Part shown: positions 1 through 5,510 of the stretch, piece by piece
Position numbering within the stretch: the first letter of the stretch is position 1
Layout: each line of letters starts with the position of its first letter
Source of the DNA: CAZMHL01 sp045605445
GTDB taxonomy: Bacteria > Bacillota > Clostridia > RGIG6154
Reading direction: 5' to 3'
Assembly: GCA_045605445.1 (NCBI GenBank)
Contig: JAZUPZ010000010.1
Coordinates: forward strand, 1-5,607
Length of the DNA stretch: 5,607 bases
Made by a program: the position numbers and the translations under genes
Notes under the pieces: generated by a model
The model's input: the letters and a program-made list of their open reading frames with translations, nothing else
Databases searched by the model: none
What the model was told of the DNA's origin: nothing

Positions 1-209
1 CGTCGCAACACTCGCTGTTAATTGAGCTTTTACAAAGCTCAAAGTTTACGCTCGGTTGCTCCTTCTCCCCTTAAAGTCTGCCGACTTTCGGGGACCCCGA
101 AAAGCAAAAGCAATACAAAAAAGTGAAGGCATTAGTTGAAGATAATGCCAAACAAAATTGTGTTGCTTTGACGCTGTTTGTTCTGAAACATTTTTTTCTA
201 TCCCTTTAG
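1..209. other. Structured non-coding flank with several stem-loops
   Basis: No supportable gene lies here. Visible structures are a perfect 9-bp stem with a TAC loop (22-42, arm TTGAGCTTT), a compound structure at 67-102, and a 7-bp stem (128-149, arm GGCATTA, 8-nt loop). In the compound structure CCCC plus AAAGTC can pair with GACTTT plus GGGG (67-93), or TTTCGGGG (86-93) can pair with CCCCGAAA (95-102); the two pairings exclude each other. Base composition is more GC-rich at 50-100 than in the other intergenic regions. A plus-strand frame is open from 75 to the TAG at 207-209, but it has no ATG, and its GTG at 123 has no ribosome binding site. This dense folding suggests a dispersed intergenic repeat or the tail of an RNA or element beginning outside the window; that is inference. 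Confidence 0.45.
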
Positions 210-242
210 AAAGGAGGTGTAAAATAATTTTACACCTCCTTT
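210..242 (-). terminator. Perfect 15-bp palindrome, probable terminator of the membrane-protein gene
   Basis: Arms AAAGGAGGTGTAAAA (210-224) and TTTTACACCTCCTTT (228-242) are perfect complements around a TAA loop. The hairpin begins 3 nt past the stop codon of the leftward gene at 246, the usual place for an intrinsic terminator. No long U-run follows on the minus strand beyond the UUU closing the stem, so it may act as a moderate or bidirectional terminator. The core GAGGTGTAAAA is repeated in the palindrome at 5432-5463. Confidence 0.6.
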
Positions 243-245
243 AAT

Positions 246-1691
246 TTATCCAAGATACGCTTTTTCGCCGTCAAATTTAAGAGTATAGTTAACGTCGGTA
301 TAATCTTCGGGCAGAGTGAACAATCCGCCGTTTGAATTTATTTTTCCGCTTATAACAATCTTGCCGCCGCTTGTGGAAATGCTGCCGTCGTAAATGTTGT
401 AAACCGCATCGGTATAACTGAATATTTCTTCAATGCCGTTACCCAGGTCGGCAAAAACGGCAAAGGCAAGCTGCGATCTTGAACCTACTGTTCCAAACTC
501 GATAACAACCTTTGTTCCTGTTTCGTTCCATTCAACAATTTTCTTTGAAGGATAGGTAAGCCCCGATTCGTCTCTGAAAGAAATATCGGCATTTCCGCCC
601 TTTTCGTAAAATTCTTCAGCTGACTTGTTTCTTGCCTTCTGAGCTTCAAGCTGTTCTGCAATGGCATTTTCGTAGCTTGCAATTTCAGGGTCATCGGCAA
701 AAACGTCTTTAATGCTTTCGATATAAGCAAGAGCTTCGTCAAAGTTGCGGTCTTCAAGCCATTTCTGCATTTTTGTTTCAAGGTCGCCTTTAAGAAGTGC
801 CTTGCATTTTTCTATTTTTTCTTCAACAAGGTCATATTTTTTATAGCCGGGGTAAATTCCCATAAAAGCTTTTATTGCATCGTAATATTCGCCCTGTGAA
901 ATAAGAGCTTCTCCCTCTTCAAAAAGCTGTTCTGCATTTTCCGCATTGTTCAGCTCCTCAAGGTATTTTTCACCAAGCTCGGGGTCAAAAAACTTAATTG
1001 CCGCAATTCTTTTTTCAGCCTCTTCAAACTCAATTTCTCCTTCAAGGTATGAGTCGGTAAGGGACATTGCAGTTTCGGCAAAATAATCGTTGATTTTTTT
1101 CAGGGACATTCCGTTTCCGCTGCACCATTTGTACAGAAAATGAGCATTTTCGTATTTCTCGCTTTCAAAGCTTGAAATAAAAAGACCAACTCCCGGACGG
1201 AAAATAAATCCGAGAATAATTGTTAAAATTATCAGCCCTGAAATAACAGAAGCAACAATAATGCCGGCTCCGCCTTTCTTTTTTGGAGGCACTTCTGCAG
1301 CTTTTGTGGACTTCTGATGATCAATATAGTCCTGAGAAACCTTTGGAAGCTCTTCAGTGTTTCCCTTTTTTTCGTCCGGCTGAATTTCTTCGGGTTTTTC
1401 TTCTGGCACCTCTTCTGCAGTTTCTTCTTTTTCTGCCTGCGCCCTTTCTGTCGATTCCTGAACCTCTCTGGGGTTGAAAATCGAGGTGTGGTCATCTGCA
1501 GGCTCGGAAGAAGCCGGGGTAACTACCGGCATGGAAGAACCAAGGGGTCTTCCTCCTTCTCTTCTTCTCTTGAGAATTTCTATAACAATATCAATCTGAG
1601 TGGGGGAATAAAGGTCCCTTCTTGTAAGAATTCCAAGAAGCTCGTCATCAGATTTCTGATTAAGCTGTTCTCTCAGTTCGTTTATATCCAA
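246..1691 (-). CDS. Single-pass membrane protein with extracytoplasmic helical-repeat region, function unknown
   Basis: I do not recognise this 481-residue protein as a named family. Residues 1-45 are helical and contain a short pattern (LLGILTRRDLYSPTQID, then EILKRR) resembling the Y(T/S)PEA-type helical motif often seen at the cytoplasmic N-terminus of bacterial membrane proteins. Residues 60-135 are low-complexity, Pro- and Glu-rich. Basic residues KKK (137-139) precede one hydrophobic helix at about 142-165, which predicts N-in, C-out topology. Residues 175-355 are rich in charged amphipathic helices with alternating small and aromatic positions, like tetratricopeptide-type repeats. Residues 370-480 look beta-rich and may form a separate C-terminal domain. 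The start is TTG, supported by GGAGTG 7 nt upstream; no in-frame ATG is better placed. It is transcribed alone, divergently from the ABC gene. A scaffolding, sensing or envelope role is possible but not shown. Confidence 0.85.
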   Translation of the reverse strand: MDINELREQLNQKSDDELLGILTRRDLYSPTQIDIVIEILKRRREGGRPLGSSMPVVTPASSEPADDHTSIFNPREVQESTERAQAEKEETAEEVPEEKPEEIQPDEKKGNTEELPKVSQDYIDHQKSTKAAEVPPKKKGGAGIIVASVISGLIILTIILGFIFRPGVGLFISSFESEKYENAHFLYKWCSGNGMSLKKINDYFAETAMSLTDSYLEGEIEFEEAEKRIAAIKFFDPELGEKYLEELNNAENAEQLFEEGEALISQGEYYDAIKAFMGIYPGYKKYDLVEEKIEKCKALLKGDLETKMQKWLEDRNFDEALAYIESIKDVFADDPEIASYENAIAEQLEAQKARNKSAEEFYEKGGNADISFRDESGLTYPSKKIVEWNETGTKVVIEFGTVGSRSQLAFAVFADLGNGIEEIFSYTDAVYNIYDGSISTSGGKIVISGKINSNGGLFTLPEDYTDVNYTLKFDGEKAYLG

Positions 1692-1698
1692 ATTTTAT

Positions 1699-1704
1699 CA
1701 CTCC
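1699..1704 (-). promoter_or_regulatory. Ribosome binding site supporting a TTG start
   Basis: The minus strand reads GGAGTG, 7 nt before TTG at 1691. This supports the non-ATG start of the membrane-protein gene, since the reading frame has no ATG near its 5' end. Confidence 0.65.
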
Positions 1705-1752
1705 GTTTTTCTGTTGAAACTCAGGGCATATTATATTTATCCCTTTTATATA

Positions 1753-1780
1753 AGTATATCATAATTTGTCATATTTGCAA
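1753..1780 (-). promoter_or_regulatory. Sigma-A-type promoter of the membrane-protein gene
   Basis: On the minus strand TTGCAA (1775-1780) and TATACT (1753-1758) are 16 bp apart, and TGA directly before TATACT makes an extended -10. Transcription would begin near 1746, giving a leader of about 55 nt before the TTG start. The -35 hexamer lies inside the palindrome TTTGCAAA (1774-1781), so a protein binding that palindrome would block it. Confidence 0.6.
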
Positions 1781-1838
1781 ACAATAATTTTAAAAGAAGC
1801 TTTTTTTGTAAAATACAACCAAAATTTTCTATATTTTT

Positions 1839-1853
1839 GTCAAAGGGGTTGAC
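1839..1853. promoter_or_regulatory. Dyad over the -35 box of the ABC gene promoter
   Basis: GTCAA and TTGAC flank AGGGG, and an alternative pairing CAAAG (1841-1845) with CTTTG (1853-1857) overlaps it. The right arm is part of the -35 hexamer. The arms are short, so this is only a candidate operator. Confidence 0.3.
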
Positions 1854-1876
1854 TTTGAAATCTGGTGTGTTACAAT
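1849..1876 (+). promoter_or_regulatory. Sigma-A-type promoter of the ABC transporter gene
   Basis: TTGACT (1849-1854) and TACAAT (1871-1876) are 16 bp apart, with TGT before the -10 forming an extended -10 element. Transcription would start near 1883 and give a leader of about 95 nt before the ATG at 1978. A second TATAAT at 1903-1908 has no recognisable -35 partner. Confidence 0.65.
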
Positions 1877-1882
1877 GACACA
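1866..1882. promoter_or_regulatory. Dyad centred on the -10 box of the ABC gene promoter
   Basis: TGTGT and ACACA flank the 7-nt centre TACAATG, so the symmetric site covers the whole -10 hexamer. This geometry suits a dimeric repressor, but I cannot assign a regulator family. Confidence 0.35.
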
Positions 1883-1934
1883 AACGGCGGACAAAAATGC
1901 GGTATAATATATTGAAAACAGTCTGTCGGTACAC

Positions 1935-1961
1935 CTGCGGTTATTTGCAAAATAACTGCAG
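1935..1961 (+). promoter_or_regulatory. 12-bp hairpin in the leader of the ABC transporter mRNA
   Basis: Arm CTGCGGTTATTT (1935-1946) pairs with AAATAACTGCAG (1950-1961) across a GCA loop. All twelve positions pair, with a single G-U wobble. The stem ends 4 nt before the ribosome binding site (1966-1971). No U-run follows, so it is not an intrinsic terminator. It could tune translation or mRNA stability, or the DNA could be an operator, since its centre contains TTTGCAAA. Confidence 0.5.
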
Positions 1962-1965
1962 AAAA

Positions 1966-1971
1966 GAGGGG
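1966..1971 (+). promoter_or_regulatory. Ribosome binding site that decides the ABC gene start
   Basis: GAGGGG sits 6 nt before ATG at 1978. The frame is open further upstream to an ATG at 1897, but that codon has only a weak GGCGG before it and lies about 14 nt from the predicted transcription start, so 1978 is preferred. Confidence 0.7.
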
Positions 1972-1977
1972 ATTTAT

Positions 1978-3816
1978 ATGTTAAAAAAAGAAAGACGTGA
2001 GGATACCGTTCCGTTGCCGGATTACGAGGTTATGTTCCGCGAGGACGGAGGCGGAGAGGGCGTTTCCATGCGCTTTTTTGTAAAGCTCTGGAAAAAGCAT
2101 ATCGGTATGCTTATAAAATCAACAATTCTTTTTGCTGCAAAGCACAGCGCCTTCTGGATGGTTCCGATTATAACCGCAAATATAATCAATCTTGCAACAA
2201 TCGGCGGCGACAACGCTTTGTCGGGAATGCTTATAAATTTTGCAGTTCTGTGCGGTTTTCTTCTGGCAAATATTCCGCTTAACTATCTTCATGCAAGTTA
2301 TGTAAGCAAAACCTTAAGAACAATAAGCGCAGGAATGAGAAGCACGCTTATAAGAAAGCTTCAACACCTTTCCATTACTTATTACAAAGATATTGAATCA
2401 GGAAGAGTTCAGTCAAAGTTCATCCGTGACATTGAAATGATTGAAAATCTGAACAGGCAGTTTATTGCGGTTGTTATTCATGCGCTTCTTTCTGTTGTTT
2501 TCGGCGTTGTGGTAGCGCTTTACAAGAGCCCTATGATTGCCCCCTTCTTCCTTTTTGTTATTCCTGTTAACGTAACAGTTGCAAGAATTTTCAGAAAAAG
2601 AATGAAGAAAAACAACTCGGAGCTGAGGAAACAGAGCGAGCAGGTTTCAACTTCAATGACAAACATGATGGAGCTTATTCCCGTAACCAAGGCGCACGGA
2701 CTTGAAAATGAGGAAATTGAAAATCTTACGGGCAAAATTGCCTTATTGAAGGATAAGGGAATTGCTCTTGATGTTACCAACGAGTTTTTCGGGTCAATCA
2801 TTTTTGTTCTTACCCAGCTTATGTCCTGCCTTTGCCTTGTTTATTCGGGCTGGCTGGCATATACGGGCAGAATCCGGGTGGGCGATATTGTTGTTTTCCA
2901 GTCATATTTTTCAATGGTAACAAACAATGTTAATGCGCTTGTTAATATTCTTCCTGAAATGAGCAAGGGCTTTGAATCAATTCAGTCTGTTTCGGAAATA
3001 CTTCTTTCCGATGATATTGAAGACAACAGAGATAAAATTAAATTAAGATATGTTCACGGAACAGTTTATTTCGATGATGTTTCCTACAAATATCCCGGAG
3101 CAGAGGAAGCTGTTATCAAAGATTTCAATCTTCGTGTTGAACCGGGCGAATGTGTTGCCTTTGTAGGAGCTTCGGGCTCGGGCAAAAGCACAATTATGAA
3201 TATGATAATCGGCTTTTTAAAGGCAACAAAGGGAAGTATAAGTATCGACGGAAAGCCAATTGCTGCTTTAAATCTAAGCGATTACAGAAAGCACATTTCC
3301 GTTGTTCCCCAGAACAGTATTCTCTTCCCGGGAAGCATTAAGGATAACATTGTTTATGGTTTGAAGGAATACACAAAAGAGGACCTGGACAGAGCAATTG
3401 AAATGGCAAATATAAACGAGTTTACCAAAGACCTTCCAAACGGTCTTGATACGCTTATCGGTGAACACGGCGACAAGCTTTCCGGTGGACAGAAACAGAG
3501 AATTTCCATTGCAAGGGCAATTATAAGAAATCCGAAAATAATTATTCTCGATGAAGCAACCAGCGCTCTTGATAATATCTCCGAGTATCAGGTGCAGAAG
3601 GCAATTTCTTCTCTTATAAAAGACAGAACCACCTTTATTGTTGCTCACAGACTTTCAACCATAAGAGATGCCGACAGGATCGTAGTAATGGAAAAGGGCA
3701 GAATTGCCGAAATGGGAACCTACAACGAGCTTATGGAGAAAAAAGGCAAATTTTACGAGCTTAAAGCCTTAAGCGATCTTAACGAAACGGCAAAGTTAGG
3801 AGTTCACGATGAATAA
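1978..3816 (+). CDS. ABC exporter half-transporter, fused permease and ATP-binding protein
   Basis: This 612-residue protein has the type I (type IV fold) exporter layout and a typical length for it. An N-terminal membrane domain has hydrophobic segments near 47-71, 85-105, 162-204 (two spans), 271-292 and 302-326. The C-terminal nucleotide-binding domain holds Walker A GASGSGKST (397-405, Lys403), Q-loop Gln445, signature LSGGQ (501-505), Walker B IIILDE (521-526, Asp525 and catalytic Glu526), D-loop SALD (529-532) and H-loop His557. All catalytic residues are present, so it should be an active ATPase. It most likely works as a homodimer in the cytoplasmic membrane, because no second half-transporter is adjacent. 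Substrate cannot be deduced; the family exports drugs, lipids and peptides. It has its own promoter, two dyads and a leader hairpin, suggesting regulated expression. An in-frame upstream ATG at 1897 would add 27 residues and is judged less likely. Confidence 0.95.
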   Translation: MLKKERREDTVPLPDYEVMFREDGGGEGVSMRFFVKLWKKHIGMLIKSTILFAAKHSAFWMVPIITANIINLATIGGDNALSGMLINFAVLCGFLLANIPLNYLHASYVSKTLRTISAGMRSTLIRKLQHLSITYYKDIESGRVQSKFIRDIEMIENLNRQFIAVVIHALLSVVFGVVVALYKSPMIAPFFLFVIPVNVTVARIFRKRMKKNNSELRKQSEQVSTSMTNMMELIPVTKAHGLENEEIENLTGKIALLKDKGIALDVTNEFFGSIIFVLTQLMSCLCLVYSGWLAYTGRIRVGDIVVFQSYFSMVTNNVNALVNILPEMSKGFESIQSVSEILLSDDIEDNRDKIKLRYVHGTVYFDDVSYKYPGAEEAVIKDFNLRVEPGECVAFVGASGSGKSTIMNMIIGFLKATKGSISIDGKPIAALNLSDYRKHISVVPQNSILFPGSIKDNIVYGLKEYTKEDLDRAIEMANINEFTKDLPNGLDTLIGEHGDKLSGGQKQRISIARAIIRNPKIIILDEATSALDNISEYQVQKAISSLIKDRTTFIVAHRLSTIRDADRIVVMEKGRIAEMGTYNELMEKKGKFYELKALSDLNETAKLGVHDE

Positions 3817-3841
3817 AAATGTGCATTATTTTTGATTTATG

Positions 3842-3875
3842 TTGCAAAATTTTCATTTTTTTGAAAAATTTGCAA
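3842..3875. repeat. Imperfect 13-bp inverted repeat upstream of the gap promoter
   Basis: TTGCAAAATTTTC (3842-3854) and GAAAAATTTGCAA (3863-3875) pair with one mismatch across an 8-nt T-rich loop. The repeat ends 6 bp before the gap -35 box. It has no U-run downstream and is almost all A/T, so it is a poor terminator for the ABC gene and fits better as a binding site or upstream promoter element. The spacer shows no other clear terminator apart from a weak A/T stem followed by TTTTT at 3815-3834, so some ABC transcription may read into gap. Confidence 0.4.
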
Positions 3876-3881
3876 AATTCC

Positions 3882-3910
3882 TTGTAATTTTATTAAATTT
3901 GTAGTATACT
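3882..3910 (+). promoter_or_regulatory. Near-consensus sigma-A promoter of gap
   Basis: TTGTAA (3882-3887) and TATACT (3905-3910) are separated by the optimal 17 bp. AT-rich DNA upstream could act as an UP-like element. Transcription would start near 3917, leaving a leader of about 45 nt with the ribosome binding site AAGGAGG (3947-3953) 9 nt before the ATG. The strength of both sites fits a highly expressed housekeeping gene. Confidence 0.75.
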
Positions 3911-3962
3911 AACTAAGATGTAAAATAATAAAAATTTTTAAATATTAAGGAGGCAAATTTTT

Positions 3963-4976
3963 ATGTCAGTAAAAGTTGCAATCAATGGTTTCGGCCGTAT
4001 CGGTCGTCTTGCATTCAGACAGATGTTTGGTGCAGAAGGATATGAAGTAGTTGCTATCAACGACTTGACAGATCCTAAAATGTTAGCTCATTTGTTGAAA
4101 TACGATTCATCACAGGGCAGATACGACGGTCATACAGTTGTTGCCGGTGAAGACAGCATCACAGTTGACGGCAAAGAAATCAAAATCTACGCTATTAAAG
4201 ATGCTAAAGAATGTCCTTGGGGCGAAATCGGAGTAGACGTTGTTCTTGAATGTACAGGTTTCTACTGCTCAAAAGAAAAGAGCCAGGCTCATATCGATGC
4301 CGGTGCTAAAAAAGTTGTTATTTCTGCTCCTGCAGGTAACGATCTTAAAACAATCGTATTCAGCGTAAATGAAAATACTCTTACAAAAGAAGATACAATC
4401 ATTTCTGCTGCTTCTTGTACAACAAACTGCTTGGCTCCTATGGCTAAAGCTCTTAACGATTATGCTCCTATCCAGAGCGGTATCATGGCTACAATCCACG
4501 CTTACACAGGCGACCAGATGATTCTTGACGGTCCTCACAGAAAAGGCGACTTAAGAAGAGCAAGAGCAGGTGCGGTTAATATCGTTCCTAACTCAACAGG
4601 TGCTGCAAAAGCTATCGGCCTTGTTATTCCTGAACTTAACGGCAAACTTATCGGTTCTGCACAGAGAGTTCCGGTTCCAACAGGTTCAACAACAATTCTT
4701 ACAGCTGTTGTTAAAGGTACAGACGTTACTAAAGAAGGAATCAACGCTGCTATGAAAGCTGCTGCTTCTGATTCATTCGGTTACAACGAAGACGAAATCG
4801 TTTCTTCTGATATCGTTGGTATCACATACGGTTCACTTTTCGATGCTACTCAGACAATGGTATCAAAAGTTGCTGATGACCTTTATGAAGTTCAGGTTGT
4901 TTCATGGTATGATAACGAAAACTCATACACAAGCCAGATGGTTAGAACAATCAAATACTTCGCTGAACTTAACTAA
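3963..4976 (+). CDS. gap: Glyceraldehyde-3-phosphate dehydrogenase, type I, phosphorylating
   Basis: This cytosolic glycolytic enzyme oxidises glyceraldehyde 3-phosphate to 1,3-bisphosphoglycerate with NAD+ and phosphate, normally as a homotetramer. Its 337 residues match the family length. The Rossmann motif NGFGRIGR is at 8-15 and AINDL (31-35) carries the aspartate expected to bind the adenosine ribose of NAD. The active site SCTTNC (151-156) has catalytic Cys152, with its partner His179. DGPHRKGDLRRAR (189-201) replaces the DLPH-KDLRRAR form of Bacillus enzymes, with Gly for Leu and two extra residues, as in other Clostridia- and Bacteroides-like versions; the conserved Pro191 still suggests NAD preference. 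The C-terminal WYDNE motif is present. Codon use differs from the neighbours: many GGT, GCT and ATC and few ATA, which indicates selection for high expression. It is monocistronic here, without cggR, pgk or tpi alongside. Confidence 0.98.
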   Translation: MSVKVAINGFGRIGRLAFRQMFGAEGYEVVAINDLTDPKMLAHLLKYDSSQGRYDGHTVVAGEDSITVDGKEIKIYAIKDAKECPWGEIGVDVVLECTGFYCSKEKSQAHIDAGAKKVVISAPAGNDLKTIVFSVNENTLTKEDTIISAASCTTNCLAPMAKALNDYAPIQSGIMATIHAYTGDQMILDGPHRKGDLRRARAGAVNIVPNSTGAAKAIGLVIPELNGKLIGSAQRVPVPTGSTTILTAVVKGTDVTKEGINAAMKAAASDSFGYNEDEIVSSDIVGITYGSLFDATQTMVSKVADDLYEVQVVSWYDNENSYTSQMVRTIKYFAELN

Positions 4977-4991
4977 TTAAAAGTTAAATTT

Positions 4992-5019
4992 AACCCCCGC
5001 TCATCTGAGCGGGGGTTTT
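4992..5019. terminator. Strong intrinsic terminator of gap, probably bidirectional
   Basis: CCCCCGCTCA (4994-5003) pairs with TGAGCGGGGG (5006-5015), extended by AA/TT on the outside, and TTTTGTATT follows on the plus strand. It starts 15 nt after the gap stop. On the minus strand the same stem is followed by TTAAATTTAACTTTT, so it could also stop transcripts from the convergent small gene. Confidence 0.92.
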
Positions 5020-5044
5020 GTATTGCCGAAAAGGAGCTCCAGAG

Positions 5045-5060
5045 GATGTAGTCTTACATC
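5045..5060 (-). other. Small stem-loop past the stop of the exported-protein gene
   Basis: GATGTA and TACATC pair around a GTCT loop, 12 nt past the stop of the leftward gene ending at 5073. No U-run follows directly on the minus strand, so termination is more likely at the GC-rich stem at 4992-5019. Its role is unclear. Confidence 0.3.
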
Positions 5061-5072
5061 AAAGCATTATAT

Positions 5073-5366
5073 TTAATAACATATGCTGCAGGGGGTGTAC
5101 CCGTTTTTAACGGCTTTTTCAAATGCCGTTTTAATGCAGCTATTACGAAGATATTTACAGCTCTTTTTATGATACTTTGAACCGGTTTCTGTTATATAAA
5201 CAGTTTTATTATTTTCGGGTGAGCTGCCTTGATAAGATACGGTGGTTGTTATTTTGAATTCTTCGGCAGCATAAGAATTATTATCTTGATTATTGCCGTA
5301 TGGCAAAATAAATATAGCGAAAATAAACAAAATGCTGATTATTATACCTGTACATTGTTTTTTCAA
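5073..5366 (-). CDS. Small exported protein with a His-Cys/Cys-Cys motif, function unknown
   Basis: This 97-residue protein begins MKKQ, followed by a hydrophobic stretch (about 7-22) and a polar segment ending SYAA (31-34), consistent with a secretory signal peptide or an N-terminal anchor. The mature part has a Ser/Thr-rich stretch, then GSKYHKKSCKYL (62-73) and GYTPCSIC (89-96). His66, Cys70, Cys93 and Cys96 have spacing suitable for binding a metal such as zinc. The same G-x-KYH-x3-C...GY-x-PC-x2-C pattern occurs in small secreted or domain-appended proteins of Firmicutes, to my knowledge without an established function. The TTG start at 5366 is chosen because AGGAGG lies 8 nt upstream; the in-frame ATG at 5408 lies upstream of the predicted -10 box and cannot be on the transcript. 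The gene converges on gap and has its own promoter. A further Cys5 lies in the signal region. Confidence 0.8.
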   Translation of the reverse strand: MKKQCTGIIISILFIFAIFILPYGNNQDNNSYAAEEFKITTTVSYQGSSPENNKTVYITETGSKYHKKSCKYLRNSCIKTAFEKAVKNGYTPCSICY

Positions 5367-5374
5367 AACTCTTA

Positions 5375-5380
5375 CCTCCT
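5375..5380 (-). promoter_or_regulatory. Ribosome binding site fixing the TTG start of the exported protein
   Basis: The minus strand reads AGGAGG, 8 nt before TTG at 5366. It excludes the longer reading from ATG at 5408, which would place this site inside the coding sequence. Confidence 0.8.
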
Positions 5381-5398
5381 GTATGTTTTCATACTTGG

Positions 5399-5427
5399 AG
5401 TATACCATAGGGCGTTTGAAAAATCAA
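5399..5427 (-). promoter_or_regulatory. Sigma-A-type promoter of the exported-protein gene
   Basis: On the minus strand TTGATT (5422-5427) and TATACT (5399-5404) are exactly 17 bp apart, and TGG before TATACT forms an extended -10. Transcription would start near 5392, about 25 nt before the TTG start. The -35 box lies 4 bp from the palindrome at 5432-5463. Confidence 0.7.
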
Positions 5428-5431
5428 TAAG

Positions 5432-5463
5432 AATGAGGTGTAAAAATTGTTTTACACCTCATT
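5432..5463. repeat. Perfect 14-bp palindrome, second copy of the GAGGTGTAAAA core
   Basis: AATGAGGTGTAAAA (5432-5445) pairs perfectly with TTTTACACCTCATT (5450-5463) around an ATTG loop. The inner eleven positions of each arm match those of the palindrome at 210-242; the outer ends differ, but both remain self-complementary. It lies just upstream of the leftward promoter at 5399-5427. It may be a terminator insulating that promoter from transcription entering from the right, or a dispersed palindrome of this genome. Confidence 0.6.
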
Positions 5464-5482
5464 TATATTAATGTCTTTAGAC

Positions 5483-5509
5483 TGTTGAGTACACGAAGTG
5501 TACGAAACA
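5483..5509. other. Stem-loop with a symmetric GA/GA internal loop
   Basis: GTACAC (5489-5494) and GTGTAC (5498-5503) pair around a GAA loop. TGTT (5483-5486) and AACA (5506-5509) extend the stem across a GA opposite GA internal loop. Tandem G-A pairs are common in structured RNA. It directly precedes the stem at 5515-5533 and may belong to the same element. Confidence 0.4.
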
Positions 5510-5510
5510 A

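Noticed and set aside
485..1495. Minus-strand alternative frames at 485-781 and 1232-1495
   Set aside because: They are shifted frames inside the membrane-protein gene with Lys/Gln-rich translations produced by its A-rich codons.
1317..1787. Plus-strand 156-codon open frame rich in Phe and Leu
   Set aside because: It lies antisense to the membrane-protein gene over its Glu-rich linker, where GAA/GAG codons read as TTC/CTC on the other strand; it has no ribosome binding site and runs across the leftward promoter.
2022..3648. Several 60-124 codon frames within the ABC gene on both strands
   Set aside because: They overlap fully a gene with all ABC motifs, lack ribosome binding sites and show no domain features.
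4269..4755. Frames inside gap on both strands
   Set aside because: Overlap with an unambiguous dehydrogenase gene; they reflect its strong codon bias.
5229..5471. Plus-strand 80-codon frame opposite the exported-protein gene
   Set aside because: No ribosome binding site, and it crosses the leftward promoter and palindrome; the minus-strand gene has promoter, ribosome binding site and signal peptide.
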